A stretch of DNA of 64,000 bases from Urbifossiella limnaea. Its GTDB lineage: Bacteria; Planctomycetota; Planctomycetia; Gemmatales; Gemmataceae. Both the position numbers and the translations under genes were made by a program. Under the pieces are notes generated by a model. That model did not search any database. It was not told the origin of the DNA and worked only from the letters and a program-made list of their open reading frames with translations. Numbering within the stretch: the first letter of the stretch is position 1; each line of letters starts with the position of its first letter. Below, in pieces: positions 1-7,364 of this stretch. Where the stretch lies: contig NZ_CP036273.1 of the NCBI RefSeq assembly GCF_007747215.1, positions 6,184,322-6,248,321 on the forward strand, written 5' to 3'.

Positions 1-9
1 GCGTGACGG

Positions 10-600
10 TCACTCGTCCGACTCGAACGCCGCCGGCGTCGGATCCCAGAGCAACTCGGCGAGTGGCAGCGTGAATCCGGGCAGCACGGTGCCGCCGTCG
101 AGCGTGTCGGCGCGCGTGAGCCGGCGGGCGGCGCTGCTGGGTTCGTAGACGTCTACCACCGCCGTTTCCGGGTACACGACCCACACCTGTCGCACGCCGG
201 CTTCCAGGTACTCCTCGATCTTGTTGTTGAGGTCGCCGGCCCGGTCGGTCGGGCTCACCACCTCGACGCACAGGTCGGGGACGATGTCCCAGGCGGCGGT
301 GTCGGGCAGCCGCCGGCCACGCGCCCAGGTGGTGAACGGGACGAAGATCACGTCCGGCTTGCGGCTCCGGTCGCGGTTGATCGGGAGCTTGATGAGCATC
401 TCCGTGTACGGCATCCCTACGTTCCGACCCATTCCGTAGTTGCCGAGGGCGAGTGTCAAAATGGTGGCGATGCCGGTCGATTCCGTACTTATGGGCGGGA
501 GTTCCACGCGTACGCCGTCGACGATCTCGTACCAATCGTGGTCGTAGGGGTCTTTCGGCAACGCCTTCGGCGGCGGGGTCTGCACCTCGGCCGTGCTCAT
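10..600 (-). CDS. Uma2 family endonuclease-like protein (DUF820)
   Basis: This 196-residue protein has the layout of the Uma2 family, a PD-(D/E)XK nuclease-fold group that is greatly expanded in cyanobacteria and planctomycetes. Visible fold motifs are RKPDVIFVP near residue 80, LCVEVVSPTD near 110, and the helix KIEEYLEAGVRQVW near 127, which supply the acidic residues and the lysine of the nuclease core. The ATG at 598-600 is a good start and the length is normal for the family. It runs in the same direction as the thiazole synthase gene upstream but looks like a stand-alone gene. The biological role of the family is poorly known. Nuclease activity is inferred from the fold only. Confidence 0.85.
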   Translation of the reverse strand: MSTAEVQTPPPKALPKDPYDHDWYEIVDGVRVELPPISTESTGIATILTLALGNYGMGRNVGMPYTEMLIKLPINRDRSRKPDVIFVPFTTWARGRRLPDTAAWDIVPDLCVEVVSPTDRAGDLNNKIEEYLEAGVRQVWVVYPETAVVDVYEPSSAARRLTRADTLDGGTVLPGFTLPLAELLWDPTPAAFESDE

Positions 601-614
601 GGCTCACCCATCGG

Positions 615-1634
615 TTAGCGAATCAGGCCGTCCATCGGGCTGCTGGCGTTCGCGTACAGTTTACGCGGGATGCGGCCGGCCAGGAACGCCAACCGGCCCG
701 CCTCGCAGGCGTAGCGCATCGCCCACGCCATCCGCTCCGGGTCCTGCGCGCTGGCGATGGCCGTGTTCAGCAGCACCCCGTCGCAGCCCAACTCCATCGC
801 CACCGCCACGTCCGACGCGGTGCCGACGCCGGCGTCCACGATCACCGGGTAGTCGGGGTCGCCGTCCTTCAGGTACTCCAGGATGATGCGGATGTTCGTC
901 GGGTTCTGAATCCCCTGCCCGCTGCCGATCGGGCTCCCGGCCGGCATCACGCTCGCCGCCCCCGCCGCCTTCAGCCGCCGCGCCAGCATCGGGTCGTCCG
1001 TCGTGTACACCAGCACCTGGAAGCCTTCCTTCACCAGCACCTCCGTCGCCCGCAGCGTGTCGATGGGGTCGGGCAGCAGCGTCTTCTTGTCGCCGAGGCA
1101 CTCGAGCTTCACCCACCCGGCGCCGGGGTTGCCGAGGTTCCCCAACAGCTCCCGCGCCAGCCGGGCGTGACGGACGGCATCTTCGGCGCTGAAGCAGCCG
1201 GCGGTGTTCGGTAGGATGGTGAGCTTCGACAGATCGAGGCTGTCGAGGAGGCTCTTGCCGGTGGCGTCGATCAGCCGCTCGCGGCGGACGGCGACCGTCG
1301 TCACTTCGCAGCCGCTGGCGACCATGCAGCGTTGCATCAGGTCGTGGGTCGCGTACTTCCCGGTGCCGGTGAAAAGCCGGCTGCTGAAGGTGAACGGGCC
1401 GACCTTCAGGGGTTTGTCGGCCGGCGGCCCCGAACCTCCCCCCACCAGCGTGACGATCTCGACCGCGTCGCCGTCGGCGAGGCGGCGGGCCGGGTGGTCG
1501 GCGCGCGGCACGACCTCGCGGTTCACTTCCACCGCGAGCTTGCCGGGGTCCTTGCCGAGCGCCCGGAGCAGGTCGGCGACGGTGGCCGGGTCGGGGAGCG
1601 TCCGCGGCTGGTCGTTCACGGTGACGGTCGGCAT
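615..1634 (-). CDS. thiG: ThiS-ThiG fusion, thiazole synthase
   Basis: A 339-residue fusion for thiamine biosynthesis. Residues 1-67 form a ThiS-like ubiquitin fold ending in EIVTLVGGG; residues about 75-335 are ThiG, which makes the thiazole phosphate from deoxyxylulose phosphate, dehydroglycine and sulfur carried on ThiS. The Schiff-base lysine is K176 in VKLECLG, and the phosphate-binding loops [11 protein letters not shown] and [10 protein letters not shown] are present. ThiS normally needs a free C-terminal Gly-Gly to be adenylated and thiocarboxylated, but here GGG (65-67) continues directly into a short linker (SGPPADKP) and ThiG. Bifunctional ThiS/ThiG proteins are annotated elsewhere, so the fusion itself is not unique. 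No other thiamine gene is in view. The ATG at 1632-1634 is used. Confidence 0.93.
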   Translation of the reverse strand: MPTVTVNDQPRTLPDPATVADLLRALGKDPGKLAVEVNREVVPRADHPARRLADGDAVEIVTLVGGGSGPPADKPLKVGPFTFSSRLFTGTGKYATHDLMQRCMVASGCEVTTVAVRRERLIDATGKSLLDSLDLSKLTILPNTAGCFSAEDAVRHARLARELLGNLGNPGAGWVKLECLGDKKTLLPDPIDTLRATEVLVKEGFQVLVYTTDDPMLARRLKAAGAASVMPAGSPIGSGQGIQNPTNIRIILEYLKDGDPDYPVIVDAGVGTASDVAVAMELGCDGVLLNTAIASAQDPERMAWAMRYACEAGRLAFLAGRIPRKLYANASSPMDGLIR

Positions 1635-1640
1635 GGCACA

Positions 1641-1671
1641 CCCCGGCGAGCCCGGGGCGTACGCCCCCCGG
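1641..1671. repeat. palindromic repeat, family C copy
   Basis: Just upstream of the thiazole synthase start lies a GC hairpin with core GGGGCGTACGCCCC. The surrounding string begins CCCCGGCGAGCCC and ends CCCGGTTTCT. It closely resembles the element after the FG-GAP gene at 36664 and more loosely the element at 15511, so it is grouped with them. Confidence 0.5.
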
Positions 1672-1740
1672 TTTCTGGAATGCGTTCAGCATACCCGGTA
1701 CAACAAGCCGCGTCCCCCGCCCCCCGAGACGCGCCGCCCG

Positions 1741-3906
1741 ATGAGCCCTGCCGCCGACCCGACGGCCGCGTTCCTCTCCTCCCTCCGCGGGTCCGGGCTC
1801 CTCACTCCCGCACAGGCCGACGACCTCGCCGCCTGGGCCACCCAGACCAAGCCCGACCCCACCACCCTGGCGAAGGAAGTCGCCCGCCGCGGCTGGCTCA
1901 CCAACTACCAGATCAAGGAAGTGTTCCGCGGCCGCGGCAAGGACTTACTCGTGGACCGCTACGTCCTCCTCGACCTGCTCGGCGAGGGCGGCATGGGGCG
2001 CGTCTTCAAGGCGCACGACACCCGGCTCGCCCGCGACGTGGCCCTCAAGATCATCCGGAAGGAGCGGCTGTCGAACCCGGCCGCGGTCGCCCGGTTCGGC
2101 CACGAGATGGTCGCGCTCGGCCAGCTCCAGCACCCCAACGTCGTCAAGGCGTTCGACGCCAGCCAGACCGGCGACACGCACTTCGTGGTGATGGAGTTCA
2201 TCGACGGCCAGGACCTGACGAAGATCGTGCAGGCCCGCGGGCCGCTCCCGCTGGTGCCAGCGTGCGAGGCGGTCCGGCAGGCGGCGCTCGGCCTCCACCA
2301 CGCCTACGAGGCGGGGATGGTTCACCGCGACATCAAGCCGTCGAACATCCTCGTCACCCCCGATTGGAAGACGGCGAAGCTCGTGGACCTGGGCCTGGCC
2401 CGGCTCGACGAGCCGGGCGCCGACGCCCGGGTGACGCAGGAAGGCTTCGTCATCGGCACGCCGGACTTCCTGGCCCCGGAGCAGGCCCGCGACCCCGGTA
2501 GCGTGGACATCCGCGCCGACATCTACGCCCTCGGCGCGACGCTGTACTACGTCCTGACCGGCAAGGTGCCGTTCTCCGGGGCGAACCCCACGGAGAAGCT
2601 GCTGAAGCACTGCACCGAGCCGCCGCCGGCGCTGCGGGTGCTTCGCCCCGACGCCCCGCCGCAGCTCGAAGCGCTGATCCACTGGTGCATGGCGAAGCGG
2701 CCCGAGGACCGGCCGCAGACGCCGATGCAGCTCGCGGCCGCCCTCGCCCCCTTCTGCCCGGCCGCGCCGCGGCCGAGCGGGCCGCACCCGGTCGCGCCTC
2801 CACTCCGGTTCCTGCCGGCGCCGGCTCCGGTGCCCGCCCCGCTGCCGCTGCCGAACCCACACTCCAGCAGCCAGGTGTTCCGCCTGCCGGACCACTCCGC
2901 CGACAACAGCCCGGTCCTCCAGCGGGCGCGGCCGACGTTCCCGTGGGCGATGGTCGGCATCGGCGCCGGCATCCTGTTCGTCGTCGCCGTGCTCGGCTTC
3001 GCCGGCTACCGCGCCGTGTTCGGGAACCGGCTCGGCCCCGTCGATTCGTTCACGAACGCGGCCGGGATGAAAATGGTGAAGCTCGACGGCGGCACGTTCG
3101 TGATGGGGAGTCCGCCGGGCGAGCCGGGCCGACCGCCGACGCCCCCCGGCGAGGCGGACCCCGAAGGCCCGCCCCACGAGGTGACGATCGGCGGCCCGTT
3201 CCTGATGGCGGCGACCGAGGTGACGTTCGGGCAGTACTGGAGGGTGATGAACAACGCCAGCCCGCGCGGGTCGGTGTCGAAGGCGCGAGGCGCGAACCAG
3301 CTGCAGAACCACCCGGTCGAGGGCGTCAGCTTCGGCGAGGCGGTCGAGTTCTGCAAGCGCCTGACGGAGCGCGACCGGAACGAGCCGCACGCCCGGCCCG
3401 GCTGGGCCTACCGGCTGCCGACGGAGGCCGAGTGGGAGTACGCGGCGCGGGCCGGCACCACCGCGCCGTTCGGCGTCGGCGAGGGCGGCACCGACAAGCT
3501 CGTGTACCGGCCGCAGGTCAAGTCGGTGACGGCGCTGTACACAGTGACTGGCGCCGACCCGTGCGAGGACGCCGACCCGATCGCCCCGCTGACGCTGCCG
3601 GGGAAGGCCGGGAGCTACCCGCCGAACCGGTGGGGGCTGTACGACATGCACGGGAACGTGGCCGAGTGGTGCCACGACTGGTTCAAGCCCGGCTACCCCG
3701 CCGACGGCCCGCGCACCGACCCGACCGGCCCGTCGGGCGGCGACAAGCGCGTCGTCCGCGGCGGCTCGTTCCGCGACCCGGCGAGCGCCTGCCGCAGCGC
3801 GGCGCGCAAGGGCGTGCGGCCGTTCGACACCGGCGGCGAGTCGCACAACCCCGTCACCGGGGCGGTCGGGTTCCGCGTGGTGTACGCTCCTTCGCCGAAA
3901 GGATGA
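1741..3906 (+). CDS. Ser/Thr protein kinase fused to SUMF1/FGE-sulfatase domain
   Basis: A 721-residue protein. A short N-terminal helical domain (1-70) is followed by a Hanks-type kinase (about 73-340) with glycine loop GEGGMG, ATP lysine K103, HRD at 195-197 and metal-binding D216 in DLG instead of DFG. A proline-rich linker leads to one membrane segment (about 400-427). The C-terminal part (about 440-721) is a formylglycine-generating-enzyme/SUMF1 domain starting GMKMVKLDGG and containing GNVAEW and RVVRGGSF. The paired catalytic cysteines of true FGE are not evident after RGGSF, so this domain probably binds ligand or protein rather than converting cysteine. The kinase should be cytoplasmic and the SUMF1 domain extracytoplasmic, which suggests a receptor-like kinase. 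The start is the ATG opening MSPAADPT; earlier in-frame starts lie inside the thiG region. Confidence 0.92.
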   Translation: MSPAADPTAAFLSSLRGSGLLTPAQADDLAAWATQTKPDPTTLAKEVARRGWLTNYQIKEVFRGRGKDLLVDRYVLLDLLGEGGMGRVFKAHDTRLARDVALKIIRKERLSNPAAVARFGHEMVALGQLQHPNVVKAFDASQTGDTHFVVMEFIDGQDLTKIVQARGPLPLVPACEAVRQAALGLHHAYEAGMVHRDIKPSNILVTPDWKTAKLVDLGLARLDEPGADARVTQEGFVIGTPDFLAPEQARDPGSVDIRADIYALGATLYYVLTGKVPFSGANPTEKLLKHCTEPPPALRVLRPDAPPQLEALIHWCMAKRPEDRPQTPMQLAAALAPFCPAAPRPSGPHPVAPPLRFLPAPAPVPAPLPLPNPHSSSQVFRLPDHSADNSPVLQRARPTFPWAMVGIGAGILFVVAVLGFAGYRAVFGNRLGPVDSFTNAAGMKMVKLDGGTFVMGSPPGEPGRPPTPPGEADPEGPPHEVTIGGPFLMAATEVTFGQYWRVMNNASPRGSVSKARGANQLQNHPVEGVSFGEAVEFCKRLTERDRNEPHARPGWAYRLPTEAEWEYAARAGTTAPFGVGEGGTDKLVYRPQVKSVTALYTVTGADPCEDADPIAPLTLPGKAGSYPPNRWGLYDMHGNVAEWCHDWFKPGYPADGPRTDPTGPSGGDKRVVRGGSFRDPASACRSAARKGVRPFDTGGESHNPVTGAVGFRVVYAPSPKG

Positions 3907-4324
3907 AGGAGGAAGGATGAAGGATGAATCCGGACAGCCACCGGTAGATCTGAAGACGCGGACGCGGCAGTTCGCGCTACGGATCATCCGTCTCTACAAT
4001 GGCCTGCCGGAAAACGCCGTGGGCCGGACGATTGGCAACCAGATTCTCCGGTCCGGCACCTCGGTCGGCGCGCATTACCGCGAGGGGATGAGGAGCCGGT
4101 CTGACGCGGAGATCATCAGCAAGTGGGGCGGGGCGCTACAAGAACTCGAAGAAACCGATACTGGCTCGAACTGCTCACGGAAGGGGACATCGTCACGGAA
4201 TCCCGGCTCGCCGACCTGACACGGGAATGCGACGAGTTGATTGCAATCCTCACGACTTGCGTGAAACGGGTGAAGGACCGCCGCCGGGCTTGATTCATCC
4301 TTCATCCTTCCTCCTTCATCCTTT
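3898..4324 (+). mobile_element. four-helix-bundle cassette bounded by 33-bp inverted repeats
   Basis: Two perfectly matching inverted copies of a 33-bp sequence (3898-3930 and 4292-4324) bracket one small gene. Each arm is itself made of short near-repeats of AAGGATGA and GGATGAAGGA. The left arm begins 9 bases before the stop of the kinase gene and contains the start codon of the small gene. The right arm overlaps its stop and ends 14 bases before the dihydrodipicolinate-synthase-family gene. The block therefore looks like a discrete insertion between two unrelated genes. No transposase or reverse transcriptase is present, so any mobility would be supplied from elsewhere. The mobile nature is inferred; the repeat is directly visible. 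Confidence 0.6.
3917..4293 (+). pseudogene. four-helix bundle protein (S23/23S rRNA IVS family), frameshifted
   Basis: The first 81 or so residues match the four-helix-bundle family found in 23S rRNA intervening sequences and related to the Avd accessory proteins of diversity-generating retroelements. Motifs are FALRIIRLYNGLP, GNQILRSGTSVGAHYREG and ISKWGGALQELEET. Around 4159 the reading frame breaks: the original frame runs into junk and stops at 4219. The minus-one frame resumes the family pattern with WLELLTEGDIV and ends in a lysine/arginine-rich helix at the stop 4291-4293. One missing base explains the break. No slippery heptamer is obvious, so a mutation or a sequencing error is more likely than programmed frameshifting. 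The start codon lies inside the left inverted repeat. Confidence 0.8.
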
Positions 4325-4338
4325 TCAAAAGGTAAGTC

Positions 4339-5244
4339 ATGCCTGCCGTAAGTTGGACCGGTGTCTTCCCTGCGGTCTGCACGCAGTTCCACAGCGACTA
4401 CGCGCTGAACATCCCCGGCACGCTGGCGCACGTCGATGCGATGCTCGCGGCCGGCGTCCACGGGCTCGTCATGATGGGGAGCGTCGGCGAGAACACGACG
4501 CTGGAGCCGTCCGAGAAGCGCGAGCTGTTCAAGGCCACGATCGCGCACGTCGGCGGCCGGGTGCCGGTGCTCACGGGCGTCGCCGAGTACACCACGGCGC
4601 AGGCCTGCCGCTGGGCCGCCGAGGCCGCGAAGCTCGGCGCCGACGGGCTGATGGTGCTGCCGCCGATGGTCTACAAGGGCGACGACCGCGAGACGCTGGC
4701 CCACTTCCGCACCGTTGCGAAGGCGAGTGACCGACCGATCATGGTCTACAACAACCCGCCGGCGTACAAGGCCGACATCACGCCCGAGATGTTCGTGGAG
4801 CTGGCCGACGAGCCGACGCTGGCGTGCATCAAGGAGAGCAGCGACAACCCGCGGCGGATCACCGACATCATCAACCTGACCGGCGACCGCTACGTCATCT
4901 TCGCCGGCGTGGACGACCTGTTCCTCGAGTGCCTGCTGCTCGGCGCCGTCGGCTGGGTGAGCGGGCTGGTGAACGCCTTCCCCGCGGAGAACCGGCTGGT
5001 GTGGGACCTGGCGACGGCCGGGAAGTGGGAGGAGGCGCGGGCGGTGTACCGGTGGTACACGCCGCTGCTGCACCTGGACACGCACCCGAAGCTGGTGCAG
5101 TACATCAAGCTGGCGTCGACCGAGTGCGGCTACGGCACCGAGCTGTGCCGCCCGCCGCGGCTGCCGCTCGTCGGCGAGGAGCGCGAACGCGTCCTGGGCA
5201 TCATCCGCAAGGCGAAGGCGACGCGGCCGGGGGCGGGGAAGTAG
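4339..5244 (+). CDS. dihydrodipicolinate synthase family lyase, possibly hydroxyproline catabolism
   Basis: A 301-residue TIM-barrel aldolase of the DapA/NAL family. Visible are GSVGENTTL near residue 50, the catalytic tyrosine Y137 in VYNNPP and the Schiff-base lysine K165 in CIKESS. The family includes dihydrodipicolinate synthase, sugar-acid lyases and the pyrroline-4-hydroxy-2-carboxylate deaminase of hydroxyproline breakdown. A probable hydroxyproline epimerase lies 600 bases downstream on the same strand, which favours the deaminase role, but the link is contextual only. The D-hydroxyproline oxidase and the semialdehyde dehydrogenase are not in the window. The start ATG follows AAAAGGTAAG, a plausible ribosome site just outside the inverted repeat cassette. 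Confidence 0.85.
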   Translation: MPAVSWTGVFPAVCTQFHSDYALNIPGTLAHVDAMLAAGVHGLVMMGSVGENTTLEPSEKRELFKATIAHVGGRVPVLTGVAEYTTAQACRWAAEAAKLGADGLMVLPPMVYKGDDRETLAHFRTVAKASDRPIMVYNNPPAYKADITPEMFVELADEPTLACIKESSDNPRRITDIINLTGDRYVIFAGVDDLFLECLLLGAVGWVSGLVNAFPAENRLVWDLATAGKWEEARAVYRWYTPLLHLDTHPKLVQYIKLASTECGYGTELCRPPRLPLVGEERERVLGIIRKAKATRPGAGK

Positions 5245-5266
5245 GGTTCGCGTCGTGTGCCTTCGC

Positions 5267-5707
5267 TCAGCGCGTCCAGCGGCGATACGCGACCACCGAC
5301 CGCTCGCGGTCGATCCCGACCACCGACCCCGGGCCGGCGTACCACTCGGTAATCCCGGTCGCACGCTCTGCACCGGGAACACCAACGAACCAACCCGTAT
5401 CCGCCGATGGTGTCGCGGCCGCGCCCGCGGGCACCCAGTCGGCCAGTTCCGCGGGCGGGACTGTGGCCACCACCCGGATGTCCCAGTCGGACGGACCTGG
5501 CACCAGGCCGCCGCCGTTGTCGTGGTACACGACGCGGAACCCCAGGTCGGTGTACCCACGGCGGAACGTGACGTACCGCTGGAGGAACTCGACGCGCGCT
5601 TCCAGCGACGGCAGCGCATTGCTGGACGTGTCGGTCGAAGCCGGGCCTGTCGGCCCGCTGCACCCGGCGAGTACGGCCATCAGAAGCCACGCCGACCCCG
5701 CACGCAT
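5267..5707 (-). CDS. hypothetical lipoprotein
   Basis: This 146-residue protein opens with a short hydrophobic segment and a lipobox, LLMAVLAGC, cleaved before Cys15. It should be lipid-anchored outside the cytoplasmic membrane. The remainder has alternating strand-like stretches such as FRVVYHDNGGG and DIRVVATVPP, with no recognised domain. It is encoded on the opposite strand between the lyase and epimerase genes, so it is not part of their transcript. It is likely real because of the clean lipoprotein signal and codon pattern. The function is unknown. Confidence 0.7.
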   Translation of the reverse strand: MRAGSAWLLMAVLAGCSGPTGPASTDTSSNALPSLEARVEFLQRYVTFRRGYTDLGFRVVYHDNGGGLVPGPSDWDIRVVATVPPAELADWVPAGAAATPSADTGWFVGVPGAERATGITEWYAGPGSVVGIDRERSVVAYRRWTR

Positions 5708-5850
5708 TCCACCCCTTCGCCTTCAACGATGAACAGTGATTAGGCGTACTCGCCGGTTCAGGGGCGGCACCCCGCCAGGGCGACGCCGTCCACAGAAGCG
5801 TACCGCCCCGCGGCGGTGACCACAAGCCGCGCCGGCCTACAATCGGCGGG

Positions 5851-6786
5851 ATGAACCGCATCACCGTCATCGACTCGCACACCGGCGGCGAGCCGACGCG
5901 TGTCGTCGTCGCCGGCGGGCCGGACCTCGGCACCGGCCCCCTCGCCGACCGCGCCCGCCGCTTCCGCGACTACTTCGACGCCTTCCGCTCGTGCGTCGTC
6001 AACGAGCCGCGCGGGGCCGACGTGCTTGTCGGCGCCCTCCTCTGCGAGCCGCACGCGCCGGGGTGCGCGGCCGGGGTGATCTTCTTCAACAACGTCGGCA
6101 CCATCGGCATGTGCGGGCACGGCACCATCGGCCTCGTCGTCACCCTGGCGCACCTCGGCCGACTCGCCCCCGGCGAACACCGCATCGACACCCCCGTCGG
6201 CGTCGTCACCGCGACGTACCACGGCGGCGCCCGCGTCACCGTCCGCAACGTGCCGAGCTACCGCCGCGCCGCGGGGCTCGCCGTCACCGTGGACGGCCAG
6301 CGCGTGACCGGCGACGTGGCGTGGGGCGGGAACTGGTTCTACCTCGTCCGCGAGTGCGACGACGTGGGGCCGCTGGCGGTCGGCAACGTGGCCCGGCTCA
6401 CGGCGTTCACGTCGGCCGTGCGCCGCGCCGTGAACGCCACCCCGGAGGGGGAACTCGTCGATCACGTCGAGCTGTTCGGTGCCCCGGCCGACGCGGCGAA
6501 CCACAGTCGCAACTTCGTGCTGTGCCCCGGCGGCGCCTACGACCGCTCCCCGTGCGGAACCGGCACCAGCGCCAAGCTGGCGTGCCTGTTCGCCGACGGC
6601 AAACTGAAGCCCGGCGACGTGTGGCGGCAGGAGAGCGTGACGGGAAGTGTCTTCGAGGGGAGCATCGAGATCGGCGACGAGCCCGGCGTGGTGGTGCCGA
6701 GCGTCACGGGCACGGCCTACGTCACGGCCGAGGCGACGCTCATCGCCTCGGCCGACGACCCGCTGCGGGACGGGATTCAAGCCTGA
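5851..6786 (+). CDS. proline racemase family, probable 4-hydroxyproline 2-epimerase
   Basis: A 311-residue two-domain enzyme of the proline racemase family. Both catalytic cysteines are present: C88 in GMCGHGTIG and C235 in SPCGTGTSA. In the related trans-3-hydroxyproline dehydratases the first cysteine is a threonine, so this copy should be an epimerase acting on 4-hydroxyproline or proline. Length matches hydroxyproline epimerases (about 310). Together with the upstream DapA-family enzyme it suggests use of hydroxyproline, for example from collagen-like protein or plant wall glycoprotein. The ATG at 5851 has CGGCGGG just upstream as a weak ribosome site. The substrate is inferred. Confidence 0.88.
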   Translation: MNRITVIDSHTGGEPTRVVVAGGPDLGTGPLADRARRFRDYFDAFRSCVVNEPRGADVLVGALLCEPHAPGCAAGVIFFNNVGTIGMCGHGTIGLVVTLAHLGRLAPGEHRIDTPVGVVTATYHGGARVTVRNVPSYRRAAGLAVTVDGQRVTGDVAWGGNWFYLVRECDDVGPLAVGNVARLTAFTSAVRRAVNATPEGELVDHVELFGAPADAANHSRNFVLCPGGAYDRSPCGTGTSAKLACLFADGKLKPGDVWRQESVTGSVFEGSIEIGDEPGVVVPSVTGTAYVTAEATLIASADDPLRDGIQA

Positions 6787-6787
6787 C

Positions 6788-7144
6788 TCAGCGCACCGCG
6801 GCGGCCGGGCCGACGACGGCGGCCACGCTCGTCGGGCGGCTGGTCGCGCCGTCCGTGCAGCACGCCGCAGCCGCGCGGGCGGCGCACGCCGGGCACCCGG
6901 CCGGCTTCGCGTCGGTGCTCACCGGCACCGTGCCCTCCGTGAACAGCGCCACGGGCCCGGCGGCGGCCACCGTCATCTCGGCGGGCGACGCGGCCGCCTC
7001 CGTCGGAGTGTCGCAGCAGCGCACCTGGGCCGTCTTGCACCCCGACAGCGGGCAGTTGTTCGGGTCGAGGTGGTGGAACACGGCGAACGTCGCCCCGCCG
7101 GCGACCGCCGCCGACGCCGCCAGAATCGCGATCAGCTTGCCCAT
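6788..7144 (-). CDS. small cysteine-rich membrane-anchored or exported protein
   Basis: A 118-residue protein starting with a hydrophobic segment (LIAILAASAAVAGGATFAVF) that could be a signal peptide or anchor. The rest holds eight cysteines in clusters: NCPLSGCKTAQVRCC, then GCPACAARAAAACC. The CPAC and CC pairs could bind metal or form disulfides. It converges with the epimerase gene, with their stops one base apart. I do not recognise the family. The cysteine density and clear signal segment favour a real gene, but composition alone supports the call. Confidence 0.6.
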   Translation of the reverse strand: MGKLIAILAASAAVAGGATFAVFHHLDPNNCPLSGCKTAQVRCCDTPTEAAASPAEMTVAAAGPVALFTEGTVPVSTDAKPAGCPACAARAAAACCTDGATSRPTSVAAVVGPAAAVR

Positions 7145-7364
7145 CGTCGGCCTCCCGTGGGGTGGAACGGAATTGAGTATAGCGTCGGTCCGCGGCCGGG
7201 AACACTACAAACAGCCCGGCCGCGGTCACGCTCGCACCGGGTTCATTGTTTCCGCCCAGGGGGGGTCGATCCCCGGAACCATGTCACCGACTCATAAAAA
7301 AGTCCGTTCGCTCCAGCCGGCGCCACATCGATAGCGGTAAACACTCACGCCGCAACCGGTTGCG

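Noticed and set aside
1945-3987. 680-codon open frame on the minus strand opposite the kinase-SUMF1 gene
   Set aside because: It is antisense to a gene with clear kinase motifs, has no domain, and shows the arginine/glycine/histidine composition of high-GC shadow frames.
4145-4170. Programmed minus-one frameshift in the four-helix-bundle gene
   Set aside because: No X-XXY-YYZ slippery heptamer and no stable downstream hairpin is visible, so a lost base is the simpler explanation.
4075-5619. 514-codon minus-strand frame opposite the DapA-family gene
   Set aside because: The plus strand has Schiff-base lysine and tyrosine motifs of the DapA family; the minus frame has none.
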